From: Lolium rigidum
Lineage: Eukaryota > Streptophyta > Magnoliopsida > Poales > Poaceae
Assembly: GCF_022539505.1 (NCBI RefSeq)
Contig: NC_061508.1
Location: forward strand, 61,513,754-61,577,753
Direction of reading: 5' to 3'
Length of the DNA stretch: 64,000 nucleotides
Shown here: positions 10,660 to 21,161 of the stretch, piece after piece
How the letters are laid out: every line of letters begins with the position of its first letter
Numbering within the stretch: position 1 is the stretch's first letter
The notes under the pieces: model-generated
The model's database searches: none
Told to the model about the DNA's origin: nothing
Seen by the model: the letters and a program-made list of their open reading frames with translations, nothing else
Made by a program: the position numbers and the translations under genes

Positions 10660-11060
10660 CTTAAGCGAGTCGGGGCAATATATTGGCTTCACAATAGCTG
10701 ATCATCCACGGCAAGTTCCTCGACCAGGGTAGTCGAGCACTGATCTTACCGGCGGTAATTGCGGGATTCGATGTATCTCGAGTGTTCATAGATGGCGGCA
10801 GCGATTTAAACCTTATGTATGCGGATACACTAAGGAAGATGAACATATCCCTAGCAAACCTGGAAACCAACCGACACGCGATTCCACGGTATCACACCGG
10901 AGAAGCCAAGTTATCCGCTGGGGAAGATTAATCTCGACGTTCAGTTCGGGACCCGAGAAAACTACGGGATAGAGAAGCTGGAGTTCGAAGTTGTGGATTT
11001 CCCGTCAAAGTATCACGCCTTGTTGGGACGGCCAGCATATGCCAGGTTTATGGCAGTACC
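10660..11060 (+). pseudogene. Aspartic protease region of Tat pol, broken
   Basis: In one + frame from about 10737 the translation contains ALILPAVIAGFDVSRVFIDG then GSDLNLMYADTL, the position and shape of the retropepsin active site, with D-G-G-S in place of the usual D-S/T-G. Stops interrupt the frame on both sides and the linker to RT (KLEFEVVDFPSKYHALLGRP, about 10978-11037) lies in another frame. The protease would cleave the Gag-Pol precursor in the particle. Confidence 0.65.
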
Positions 11061-11359
11061 ACATTATACATATTTGTTGTGGAGGTTACCTGGACCTAAG
11101 GGACCAATTACAGTCAAAGGAAGCTTCGCTTTAGCCGATAAATGTGACAAGGATTTTCATCGACTATCAGAAACTTTTGGGATGCCAGCAGAATACATGG
11201 AGTCAAGGCTTACGACTGATTATGATTTGCTACCAGATGTGGGGAGGCCTAATAAAGAGCCAACCTTTAACACTGCAAAGGATTCCAAGGAGGTGCAGAT
11301 TCACCCGATAGATCCAAAGAAGACGACGTCCATCGCAGCAAACATGGACCTCGCATAGG

Positions 11360-12310
11360 AAAGCACGCTCGTCGAGTTCCTCCGTGAGCACTGGAAAATC
11401 TTCGCATGGTGTCCAGCTGACATGCCAGGAGTACCCAGGGAACTTGCCGAGCACCACCTAAACTTGGATCCATTAGCGAGACCAATCAAACAACCTTTGC
11501 GGCGTTTTTCGGAGCCAAACCGCAAAGCTATGCTTTGTCGAAATCGATCGACTAAGAGAAGCTGGTTTTATCAAGGAGCTGCATACGAGAGGCCACATGG
11601 GTAGCAAATCCGAGTGTTGGTGCCGAAGAAAAACACTAAAGTCCTTCGCATGTGCGTCGATTTTACGTGTCTCAATAAACATTGTCCAAAGGATCACTTT
11701 CCCCTCCCAAGGATCGATCAAATTATCGACTCCACGGCGGGGTGCGAACGTCTTTCCTTCCTGGATGCATATTCTGGTTATAACCAGATCAGATTAAAAG
11801 AAGAAGATGAGGTCAAAACAGCGTTCATCACACCTTATGGCGTGTTTTGCTATAGAACAATGCCTTTTGATTTGAAAAACGCGGGAGCAACATACCAAAG
11901 GATGATGCAGAAGTGTTTGGCGACACAAATTGGGAAAAACGTACAAGTGTACATCGACGATGTCGTCATAACATCAAAAAAGGGGACGACGCTAATCGAG
12001 GATCTGAAGGAAACCTTCGACAACCTCGACAAGTTCTGTCTCAAATTGAACCCAACAAAATGTTCCTTTGGCGTCCCTGCAGGAGAACTTCTTGGTTTTC
12101 TTGTTTCAGCAAGAGGGATTGAAGCAAATCCCGAAAAAATCCAAGCTATCATAACAATGAGGAAGCCAACAAAGTTGAAGGAAGTACAGCAGCTAACTGG
12201 GCGAGTCGCAACTTTAAGCAGATTCGTCGCCAGATTGGGAGAAAAAGCGTTACCGTTTTACGCTCTAATCAAGCAAGGAGAGAAATTCCAATGGAATGAA
12301 GAGGCAGAGC
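11360..12310 (+). pseudogene. Reverse transcriptase of the Tat element
   Basis: The RT copies element RNA to DNA. The open stretch from 11614 to about 12390 holds the family motifs in order: VPKKNTKVLRMCVDFTCLNK, PLPRIDQIID, LSFLDAYSGYNQI, TMPFDLKNAGATYQRMM and the catalytic YIDDVV at about 11950-11970, then LNPTKCSFGVPAGELLGFLV and the connection domain. Both catalytic aspartates of YIDD are present. Upstream linker sequence (EHHLNLDPLARPIKQPLR) is in another frame and is cut off by a stop at 11356-11358. The core is well kept; the polyprotein is not. Confidence 0.9.
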
Positions 12311-12660
12311 GAGCTTTCGAGGATTTAAAGCGCACAATTTCGACACCACCAATCTTAGTGGCACCAAAGAGAAGGAACCTCTCCTGCTATACATCGCAGC
12401 CACACCTCAGGTGGTTAGCACGGCACTAGTCGTTGAAAGAGAGGAGGAAGGAAAACTCCATGGAGTACAAAGGCCGGTATATTTCATCAGTGAAGTTCTA
12501 TCGCCTTCAAAACAGCGGTACCCGCAGTACCAGAAGCTAGCATATGGAGTAATTACAACAGCAAGAAAATTGCGCCACTATTTTTCGGCACACCCGATAA
12601 TAGTAGTCAATGAAGCACCTCTATCAAATATACTTGAACAATCCAGAAGCTACAGGGCGT
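12311..12660 (+). pseudogene. First RNase H (RT-associated) of the Tat element
   Basis: This domain removes RNA from the RNA-DNA hybrid. Segments FEDLKRTISTPPILVAPKR, then after a frame change near 12390-12410 VERE-EGKLHGVQRPVYFIS, then EVLSPSKQRYPQYQKLAYGV match the Ty3/gypsy RNase H (RT_RNaseH type). A second shift near 12640-12660 separates it from the next domain. Confidence 0.8.
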
Positions 12661-12779
12661 GTCTCCCTTTGGGGAATAGAACTTTCCCCTCGGGACATCA
12701 CGTATGAAAAAAGAAAGGCAATCAAGTCGCAAATTTTGCCAGACTTCATTGCAGAATGGATGGAGTTGCAAAATACAGG

Positions 12780-13210
12780 ACCCCCAGATCTGTCGAGAAC
12801 CTGGACCATGAACTTCGATGGATCCAAGAGAGTAGAAGGAGCTGCTACAGGGGTGATACTCATATCACTTGAAGGCGACAAATTGAAGTACGTCCTACGG
12901 ATGACGTTCCCAAACGCATCCAACAATGAAGCAGAATATGAAGCCCTTATACACGGGATGAAGATGGCGAAAGCCTGCGGCGCGACTCGACTAAAAATCT
13001 TTGGCGACTCACAATTGGTAGCTCATCAAGTTATGAACCAATGTGATGCAGTCAATGACAGCATGGTGGCATACAAGGAGGTGTACAATGAGCTTGAGAA
13101 GCTGTTTGATGTATGCGAAGTAAATCACATCAGTAGGCTGAGCAATGATGAAGCCGACGTTCTCGCAAATATCGGGTCGCAGTGCCTCCCAATCCCGCCA
13201 GGGGTGTTTT
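12780..13210 (+). CDS. Second, archaeal-type RNase H (Tat hallmark)
   Basis: Within an open frame from about 12610 to 13830 the segment WTMNFDGSKR (about 12802-12831) begins an RVT_3-type RNase H. It continues with NEAEYEALIHGMKMAKACGA, RLKIFGDSQLVAHQV and ISRLSNDEADVLANI. The acidic residues expected for catalysis (D in FDGS, E in NEAEYEAL, D in GDSQL, D in NDEAD) are all visible. An extra RNase H of this kind placed before integrase is characteristic of the Tat clade of plant Ty3/gypsy elements. The domain is intact but embedded in a broken polyprotein. Confidence 0.88.
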
Positions 13211-13379
13211 GGGAAGAGATAGCTGAGAGATCCACAAAGACAAAGAAGGTGCAGAAGAAGACGAAGGAGGAGAAAACTTTAGCGCCTCTCAAAGAAGTTC
13301 CAGATGAAGAAGAGGACCAGGAGCTGGTGATGATGGTAGAAATCCCATGGATGCAAGCGTACATATCGTATATCCTAAG

Positions 13380-14581
13380 GAAAGAAATACCTGACGATCC
13401 AATTGAAGCAAGGCGAGTTATTCGACGATCCAAAGCTTTCACAGTGGTCAAAGGGGAGTTATACAAGCGCAGTCTTTCGGGAGTGCTGCAAAGGTGCGTT
13501 ACACCCGAAGAAGAAAGAATAATCTTAAAGGATGTACACGAGGGAATATGTGGTCACCACGCGAGCAGTAGAGCTATTGCGGCCAAGGTTTTTCGGGCTG
13601 GATTTTACTGGTTGACAGCAATCGAGGATGCAAAAGAGATAGTACGAACCTGCGACGCGTGCCAAAGATTCGCCGCAAAACCACACTCCCCAGCAGCAGA
13701 GCTGATGCCAATACCATTGTCTTGGCCCTTTGCCCAATGGGGACTTGATATGGTGGGCAAATTACACAGGCTTCGCCAGGAGGATACGAGTACATGTTGG
13801 TTGTTGTCGATAAATTCACCAAGTGGATAGAAGCAAAGCCGATAAATTCTCCAGATGCAGCGTCATCCATAAAATTCGTGAAAAGCATCGTTTTTCGGTT
13901 TGGAGTACCTCACAGCATCGTCACAGACAATGGCAGTAACTTTACGTCCAAGGAGTTCAAGGCATACTGCGCAGAAGTAGGCATCAAATTGCACTTCGCA
14001 TCAGTTGGGCACCCACAAACCAACGGCCAAGTCGAGAAAGCCAATGGTATCATCTGCAACGGTATTAAAAAGCGCCTGCTCGGACCACTTGAAAAGGCTC
14101 GGCATACTTGGCCAGAAGAATTGCCAAGTGTTTTGTGGAGTATTCGAACAACACCAAATATGGCGACACAAGAAACTCCGTTCTTTTTAGTCCACGGAGC
14201 TGAGGCAGTACTACCGATCGAAATAGAGCATGACTCCCCAAGAGTCACAGAGTATGACGAAGAAACTTCAAGAAGAGCTTTGGAGGACGATGTGGATGCA
14301 CTCGACGAAGCTCGGGATGAAGTACTTTCACGAGTCACCAAGTACCAGCAGGACCTGAAAACTACCACAGTCGACGGTTGCGGCCAAGATCTTTCCAGGT
14401 CGGTGATTTGGTCTTACGGCTCAATCAGCAAAGTACTGAAAAGCTCGAATCACCATGGCTGGGTCCTTACGTCGTCACGGAAGTAATCGAAGGAGGAGCG
14501 TACAGGATTAAGGACAAGAAGACAGGGGTTCCCGAGAAAGACCCCTGGAACGTGGCGCAGCTCAGGCGTTTCTGCGCCTAG
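13380..14581 (+). pseudogene. Integrase of the Tat element, two frameshifts
   Basis: Integrase inserts the cDNA. The zinc-binding N-terminus is visible as GHHASSRAIAAKVFRAGFYW and CDACQRFA (H/H/C/C). The core starts at WGLDMVG (first D, about 13738-13760), then a frameshift near 13765 moves to VVVDKFTKWIEAKPI, SIVTDNGSNFTSKEF (second D) and PQTNGQVEKANGII (E). The third segment shifts again near 14370 to FQVGDLVLRLNQQST and VTEVIEGGAYRIKDKKTG, ending at the stop 14579-14581. D-D-E residues are all present; the shifts are the defects. Confidence 0.85.
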
Positions 14582-15069
14582 AGCCGAAAAATAGTCCTCC
14601 TTTGTAAAAATACAATGTACTGAAACGCCCGCGATTTTTCAGACGCACTCTTTTCCTTTTCAGGGCACCGAGTGGGGCTGGAAAGGTATTTAATGAGGCG
14701 GGCTCGCGGTGCTGCAATATAATAAAATATAGTGATGAGATATATATTTTTTTCGACATGCTCAGGGGCTTGCGCCTCGAAGTTACAACATATACACAAC
14801 ATAGATGAATCTAACTGGCAAGAGATATTTCGCCTTGGTATCAAATACCTCGCCAAATAAAAAGAAAGTACAAAATAGCAATCAGCAAAAGAACAAAATA
14901 CTCAGGGGGCTTGTACCCGCAAATATAGTATACTCAATAAAAATTCTGGTGCCTTGGTTTACAACCTCGCATACACAATAAAAAGATTTGACACCGAAAC
15001 ACTCGGGGGCTTGAGGAAGAAAAATAGAAATATTTCCTAAACTTTACAATATAATATATGTTTGCAAAC
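14582..15069 (+). other. Noncoding spacer with PPT-like repeats (left group)
   Basis: AT-rich spacer after integrase. The motif CTC(A/G)GGGGGCTTG occurs three times, at about 14761, 14901 and 15001, spaced 100-140 bp. These resemble the polypurine tract that precedes the 3' LTR. No gene seen. Confidence 0.55.
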
Positions 15070-15103
15070 AATACAGGACGCCATCGACAGGTTAAAAAAA
15101 AAG

Positions 15104-16101
15104 TCAATTCCGGCGCAGTATATTATCTATGGTCATCCGTCCAGTATTTGCAGTGCGGGTACTATGTTCAGCATAGCTGCCCCTTTCGAAGAATTCAGAG
15201 TCCATCCGAAGAAGTTCATCCATCATATCTTTTGCAACAGGGGTCACATGATCATCAATTTTGTTGACATCCCTCTTCCTTTTCGCCATCTTGGCTAAGC
15301 ACTTGGTAACAATTTGGCTCATGTCAAACTTGGGATAGCAGATTTTGATCATCATCATAGCAAACCTGGCGCCGACCAGATAGTTGAGCCCGCACAAAGT
15401 GATGGATACGAGGAGCATCTTGAAACTTCTCCAACAATCCAAGAATAGTGTCGGGTGCTTCGTTCCGAGGAAACAACGTCTTGTAAACCAGAGTCAATGT
15501 CCTGGTGCAGAAATCAAGGAACTCGCGAACCTGATAGGCGCGGTCTTGAAACCTAACAATTTGTCGGGTTCGCTCGGGAGTGGCCCAGAACAGAGAACCA
15601 TGGTCGAGAGAAAGATTAATAAGGAGGTTCGTCCTGGTATTCACCCTTTCATCCTCAGCAGCAGCGTCGATAAAGGAGCCTAGTTGGCGACAACATAAGA
15701 ATCTCGAAAAAAGGAAATAGCGAGAACACGGGAATCTCGGTTTGCAAGAGCATACCTGACATATCTGCACTGGCCTCAAACATCAAATCAAGCATAAAAT
15801 TTTCTCGAGTAGTTGCTTTTTCAGCTTCTGAAATAGCAGCTTCCTTAGCGATTATAGCTTCTTTAGCTTGTTGAAGAGCAATCCTTTCCCTTTCGGATGC
15901 TTTGCGAGATTGCTCCATCATCGCAAGAGTCTGCTTTTTCATGGATTGAAGTTGTTGGCGAAGTTCTTGCAAATCTTGCGGGGAGTGTTTACTTGAAGAA
16001 CCTTCGACAAGGCCATCAACGACAAGTGTTTTCTTCGAGAAGGAGGAAGCAGGAAAAGTGTCGGCAGGATGAGGATTTGAGGAGTAGTTATCAAATATCA
16101 A
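15104..16101 (-). pseudogene. Antisense gene module 2 of the Tat element (coiled-coil protein)
   Basis: Read on - from about 16101: an exon to 15756 encodes a charged, helical segment (QELRQQLQSMKKQTLAMMEQ, EAEKATTREN) ending at a GT donor (CAG/GTATGC). A ~76-bp intron ends at an AG near 15680. The next exon begins FIDAAAEDERVNTRTNLLIN and continues through EHGS-like and PERTRQIVRFQDRAYQVREF segments. A frameshift near 15385 moves to AMMMIKICYPKFDMSQIV and the frame closes at about 15104. The pattern matches the C-terminal half of antisense proteins seen in grass Tat elements. It may be the 3' part of the gene at 16289-18976 or a separate unit. Function unknown. Confidence 0.55.
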
Positions 16102-16288
16102 CTGGAAAAGAAAATTTCAGTATCAATGATCACGCAAAATAGAATTCCATTGATCTTCGGGACATTTACACGGATATTACGGAAGGAGTCTTCAAAAGAT
16201 TTACTACGACGGTTGTCGCCAAAGCTACTGTGGCGACAACTTCGAAGGAACGAGGAAAATGAAAAACGAGAAAAGATAGGGCATTCTA

Positions 16289-18976
16289 CTAGACCTCCGG
16301 CTTTGACGAGCTAGGGGCAGGAGTAGGCTTGAATCCAAGATAAGCGAGGATCTTCTTTGTGTTGGGCTTCGCAGCCCTGATCAGCGATCGCCACCTCGTG
16401 GTCTCCATCTCCGGTGTGTCGCCAACTTTGGTCCAGTCGATGTTTTGCTGGCTGTCAGCAACCAGGGCGACAGTGCTTTCAACAGCGACCTTCATATTTT
16501 CTTGGCGCACCTTCAATCCAAGATCTTCTGGCGGATTAAAGCACTTGGCAAGAGCAAGAGCAAGAAAAGTCGCGGGTTCCTCTTTCTTCGGGAAGAAGTA
16601 GGGGAAGAGTCACGACAGTCCTTCCTTGGCTTGATCAATGCCCTCGTGTGCTTATGTTCCGTGAAACTCAAGGAACGAAAGTGCGTCAAGAAGAGGATCA
16701 TTGTCGGGATCTTCAAGTTCAAATTCCTGAGATGTTTTACCTATCAAGACAAAAATTTATTGATCAACAAAAGAGTAAAGAAAAGCAAGACCAAAAAATA
16801 CAAAATGGCTCAGATACTTACTGACAAAGCGATGGTTTTGCGACCTCAGGCGTTTAATAATCGCGTCCTCGCGAGCAGATTGTGCGGCTATATGCTCGCT
16901 CAGTGAAGTCTCGGCATCGTGAAGCCTCTTCTTAAGTTCTTCGACACCGGCAGCGTCGGCTTTAGCCTTGTCAGCCTCTGCCCTAGCTTTACTAGCATCT
17001 GATTCGGCCTTCTTACGAGCCTCCTCACTTTGCTCTAATTTTTGAGCAAGTGTGTTGGCACGCTCGTTGGCCTCCGCCAGTTTTTCTGCCAAGAAAGTTA
17101 AATCTAGTTAAAATCACGACAAGAAAAGAGTGAGAAGGCAAGGGTAAAGAGGAGCAGCAAGACATTACATTCAACTTTGCTAGCATAGTCGCGGTACCCA
17201 ACAAATTGGGCACCGAAGCGGATGAACTCCTTAATCAAAGGCTGTTAAAAGAAAGATAGAGAAAGAAAGCATCGGAAGGGAACCAAAGTGCGATAGCACA
17301 AAATAAAAAGAAGTAAATAGTGAAAACATCGACAGCATCAGAAAGCATTCAAGGACTTACATCATCCAGAAGAGGAGTCGAGGAGCTACCCAATTGTAGG
17401 GTAGGCTCTGTGATTGATTCAACCCTCGCCCTTTTTGGTGAAGGGACAAGAGGGCTTGCAGGAGGAGTAGGCGCGTCGGTGTTTTGTTGAGGAGGCGAAG
17501 ATTCTTCTCCTTCAATTTGCACCTCAAAAACAACTAGAGTATGCGACGTAATCGTACGAGCAGTCGCATCAATAGCTGGCATTTCTTCCTCGTCACCACT
17601 ACGATTAAATGGCGACATATAAGAAGCAAGATAGACAAAAATCCTCAAGTAGCAAAACAATAAGAAATAAAAGGTGACTTACGAACTGACGAGGGCTTCC
17701 AGGTATGGATCGAAAGCTGCCTTCCGACGTGAAGGAGCAGCTTCTTCGGCTTTGGAAGTGCCGGAATCTTCGACATCAGTCCTTTTCCTTTTGTTCTTTG
17801 GAGAAACAGCAGGAGGAGGAGAGTGTGCCGAGGTAGTACCCTCGGATTCAGCTTCCTTTTCAGAAGATCCCGCAGATTTTCGAGAACCTGCGGGTTCACT
17901 ATCAGGGCCAGGAGCATCTTGGTTGTCATCATCGACAATGGTTCGTTCTTCGACTTCCCCACCTTCAGGAAGGGGAGGAAGAGAGACAATATCTGGATGG
18001 TTCTGTACAAAGTGAGGAGGGATGTCAATAAAGGAGTTATGCAAAGGATGTCAAACAAAAATAGAGAGTTGGCAAAAGTTACCTTGGGAAGCGCATTGGC
18101 AGCGCTGTATGGTTTTACTCGACAAGAAGACGGGACAGGATCTTTTTTGCTGAGGGAGGAAATTTTTCGGACAAGTTTTTCTAAGTCCTTGACCGGTAAA
18201 TCCACCGACAGGCGATCCACATCATTGTCGCCGACATACTTCCGAGAGGGGTTTTTGCGAGCCTGCGGTGGGCTGCACTCGATTCTAAGGAAATAAGCCG
18301 TGATCTGGATACCCGACAGCTCTTGGCCGCGGGTGTTTTGCAGCTCGCGGATGCGGGTCATCAATGCTTCCGTCACCGTTTTTTCTTCCTCGGTAGCCTC
18401 TGCATCCCAGGAACGGCGGTGGTAGATTTTCTCGGCACCATCAAAAGGAGGAATGTTGTCTTCAGCACATCCATGATTCTCCTCATGAATGTACAGCCAT
18501 TTTTTGCGCCACCCTTGAACTGAGTCAGGGAATTTGACATCGAAGTAATCGACATCAGGGCGAACGGAGATAACAACGCCGCCTATGTTATAGGCGACAT
18601 TGGCAGAGCCATTACGGCGACATAAAAAGATACGCTTCCACAACGCCCAGTTTGGCTGGACGCCGAGGAAGGATTCACAAAGAGTGATGAAAATGGAAAT
18701 ATGGAGGATAGAATTGGGTGTGAGGTGATGAAGTTGCAGTCCATAAACGAAAAGCAACCCCCGAAGGAAAGGGTGAATGGGGGCAGAGAGGCCGCGGATG
18801 AGATGATCGACGAAACTAACCCGATACTCCATTGGAGGGGTTGGGTAGCTCTCTTCGCTGGGGAAGCACAGCGCCTTTGGCTTCTTGCTGATTCCCAGTT
18901 TCTTCAGGAGGTTGATGTCTTGGGTGGAGATTTTGGATCTCTCCCACTCAGCGCTCCCAAGATCTACGGAAGCCAT
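16289..18976 (-). pseudogene. Antisense intron-containing gene with PF04195-like domain
   Basis: Start ATG at 18976 (MASVDLGSAEWERS). Exon 1 (18976-18083) holds FVDHLIRGLSAPIHPFLRGL and NWALWKRIFLCRRNG, typical of the grass family Pfam calls putative gypsy type transposon (PF04195). Exons with GT/AG borders follow at 18002-17683 (acidic, PPLPEGGEVEERT), 17598-17361, 17241-17169 (PLIKEFIRFGAQFVGYRDYA), 17085-16822 (a coiled coil rich in A, E, K, R) and 16740 onward (EFELEDPDNDPLLDALSFLE), ending with PAPSSSKPEV and a stop near 16289. The last exon has a frame break near 16670. Such antisense genes are known in Tat elements; their role is unproven. Introns on - show it is expressed, if at all, from its own leftward promoter. 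Confidence 0.7.
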
Positions 18977-19027
18977 CTTGGATTCAGGAGTGCTGTGCCT
19001 GGTCAATCTGCACGGTGGCATCAACAA

Positions 19028-20375
19028 TGGCGCAGGAAAACAATGTGAGAGTGGTTGAGCTCAGGGAATTGTGGAGCGCAAGAGGGGATTTTTGCAGAGG
19101 AGAGCAGAGGAGCGGCGCGAGCGAAAGTGCTGGAGGAAGAAGATGAAGACCTTAAATAGAGGTCCGGCGAAGCGGCGAACCGTTGGATGGAAAAAGTGTG
19201 CGGTAGATGATGTACACATGGAACAGGGGTAAAAAAATAATTTCGCCCTACAGGCGTTACAGTGCGTGCGCCAGGAAAAGCGGAGGACGTGTGTCCCCCA
19301 CTTGCACGACGTGTCAATATGATGCGTAATTTGGGCCCGCAAGACAGCGAGAGAGAACATCTCGTGATTTCCAGGAACAGTGGTCGTGGTTATCGTCAGC
19401 AATGATGTCACTTCAGCAAGAAAAATTTCGACTCAACATTTTCATAAAAAGGCGACAGCAAAAGATATTGGAGAGCTTTTTGATCAAATACAAGTTTTTG
19501 ATCAAATGCTCGGGGGCTACTCTGGAAAAATGAAAAAATCGAGAAAGACAAAATAGAAATGGTATGAGCCTATGATCAAATACAAATATTTGTTCATAGC
19601 CTCGGGGGCTACTCCCATCGGGAGCGCTGTTCGCGCGCCCGAGAGATTTGAAAGTATCGGGAGAGAAAAGAAAATATTGCGGCATAAGGCGTGGAGCCTA
19701 CACCCAAGCACAAGTCCTTGGCTGTAGCCTCGGGGGCTACTCCCATCGGGAACGCTGTTCGCGTGCCCGATGAAATTATAAAAAAGAAAGATAAAAGAAC
19801 AAAAGAGTATATTTCGAGTTATAAGTAACTCTACATATACTCCCATCGGGAGAGCAATATAAGTCATACGTTGACTCAATAAAATGTGCCATTCCAACAG
19901 CCGAATAAGCACTCGACAATATATTCTCAGAACGCCAAAGTTGCGAATAATTTCTGAATGCCGCAAAACTTTGCGAAGGTAAGACCCAGATCCGTTCGAG
20001 TGGCGTGGCGCCGTCTCGACGTCGGTTTGCTACTTCTATCCGTATCAACGGATACGAAGAAAAATCCTAACGGACGCGTTAGGTACCCGATAAATATGAC
20101 CGGGACTCGACAGAATGGTAAGACCTTAAGCGGCACCTATCGAAGTTTACACCAGTATCCCGAGATCATGTCCAGGGACGTGATCTTGAAGTAGGTTTTT
20201 GCGGATTGCCACTAGAGCAGTTAACTAGTACCTGATCCGTCAGATGAACTAGCCCCAACTACCATTATCCCTGTACAATATAGAAATTCATATGAAGAAA
20301 TATAGAGAAGTTTAAAGTTGTCGAGTAAATATAAACAAGTGGAGATTTTCCACGACTCTACGATTCAAGCAAAAT
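19028..20375 (+). other. Noncoding 3' region with PPT-like repeats (right group)
   Basis: No credible gene. The motif CTCGGGGGCTAC occurs at 19509-19520, 19601-19612 and 19729-19740, twice followed by TCCCATCGGGA(G/A)CGCTGTTCG and spaced about 90-130 bp. The functional PPT copy lies just before the 3' LTR. The start region of the antisense gene (its promoter and leader) should lie at about 18980-19400. Confidence 0.6.
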
Positions 20376-20386
20376 CTCGGGGCTAC
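20374..20386 (+). other. Polypurine tract of the Tat element
   Basis: ATCTCGGGGCTAC directly precedes the 3' LTR and is the expected place for priming of plus-strand DNA synthesis. It has one G fewer than the upstream copies. Confidence 0.7.
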
Positions 20387-20771
20387 TGACATAGGCATCC
20401 CCAATGGGCCTGCCGAAGATAGTACCCGGGGTTTACTGAAGGCCCACGACTCGAAGAATAAGAAGAATCGGAAGCCCAAGTTGATATTAAGGAAAGTTAG
20501 AGTTGTATTAGAAGATGATGTTTGTAATCTTACGGGATGAGTTGGAAACCCTCTCGGACTCTGTAACTTGTACAATACGAATCCCTCGGCTCCACCTCCT
20601 ATATAAGGGGAGTCGAGGGACAAAGAGATCATCGAATCATTGTCTCTCAAACCCTAGTTTTCATAATCGTCGAGTACTTTTCGGCTGAAACCTTCGAGAT
20701 CTACTTGCTCTCTACTTCCAACTAAACCCTAGTCTACAACCCGTAGGCATTGATAAGTTAATCCCTTGTCA
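20387..20771 (+). repeat. 3' LTR of the Tat element
   Basis: 385 bp, same TG...CA ends as the 5' LTR. Three substitutions (C/G, C/T, A/G) and one missing G were noted against 7750-8135. Confidence 0.95.
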
Positions 20772-20907
20772 CACACACAAACACAAACACACACACACAC
20801 ACAAAACACACACACCCCTCCCACACACGGAGACACACACACACAGACACGCACACGCACACACACACACAAACACACACACACACACACACACAAAGAG
20901 ACACACG

Positions 20908-20956
<49 letters not shown>

Positions 20957-21022
20957 AGACACACCACACAGACACAGACACACACGGACACACACTCACA
21001 CAGACACAAACGCGCGCACACA

Positions 21023-21054
<32 letters not shown>

Positions 21055-21156
21055 GAGACACACACATACAAACCACACGCACACACACGCACACACACAC
21101 CCACACACACCCACCCACCCACACACACACACACGCATGCGCACACACACACCTTG
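20772..21156. repeat. (CA)n microsatellite, right part
   Basis: About 385 bp of CA repeats with GA, CG and CCC interruptions. It continues the tract at 7650-7749 across the Tat insertion; the first five bases are the target duplication. Apparent open frames of alternating T/H or V/C are products of the repeat. Confidence 0.95.
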
Positions 21157-21161
21157 CATCC

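Larger units (their letters stand above)
7750..20771 (+). mobile_element. Complete Tat-lineage Ty3/gypsy LTR retrotransposon
   Basis: A 13.0-kb element with TG...CA LTRs (7750-8135 and 20387-20771), a primer-binding-like site after the left LTR, a purine-rich tract before the right LTR, and target duplication CACAC (7745-7749 and 20772-20776). Gene order on + is gag, protease, RT, RNase H, a second archaeal-type RNase H and integrase; the second RNase H marks the Tat group. Between integrase and the right LTR lies a 5.8-kb region with genes on the opposite strand, also known for this lineage. By eye the LTRs differ by three substitutions and one G in a homopolymer, so insertion is recent. gag and pol nevertheless hold several stops and frameshifts, so this copy cannot make full proteins as read. 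Confidence 0.93.
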
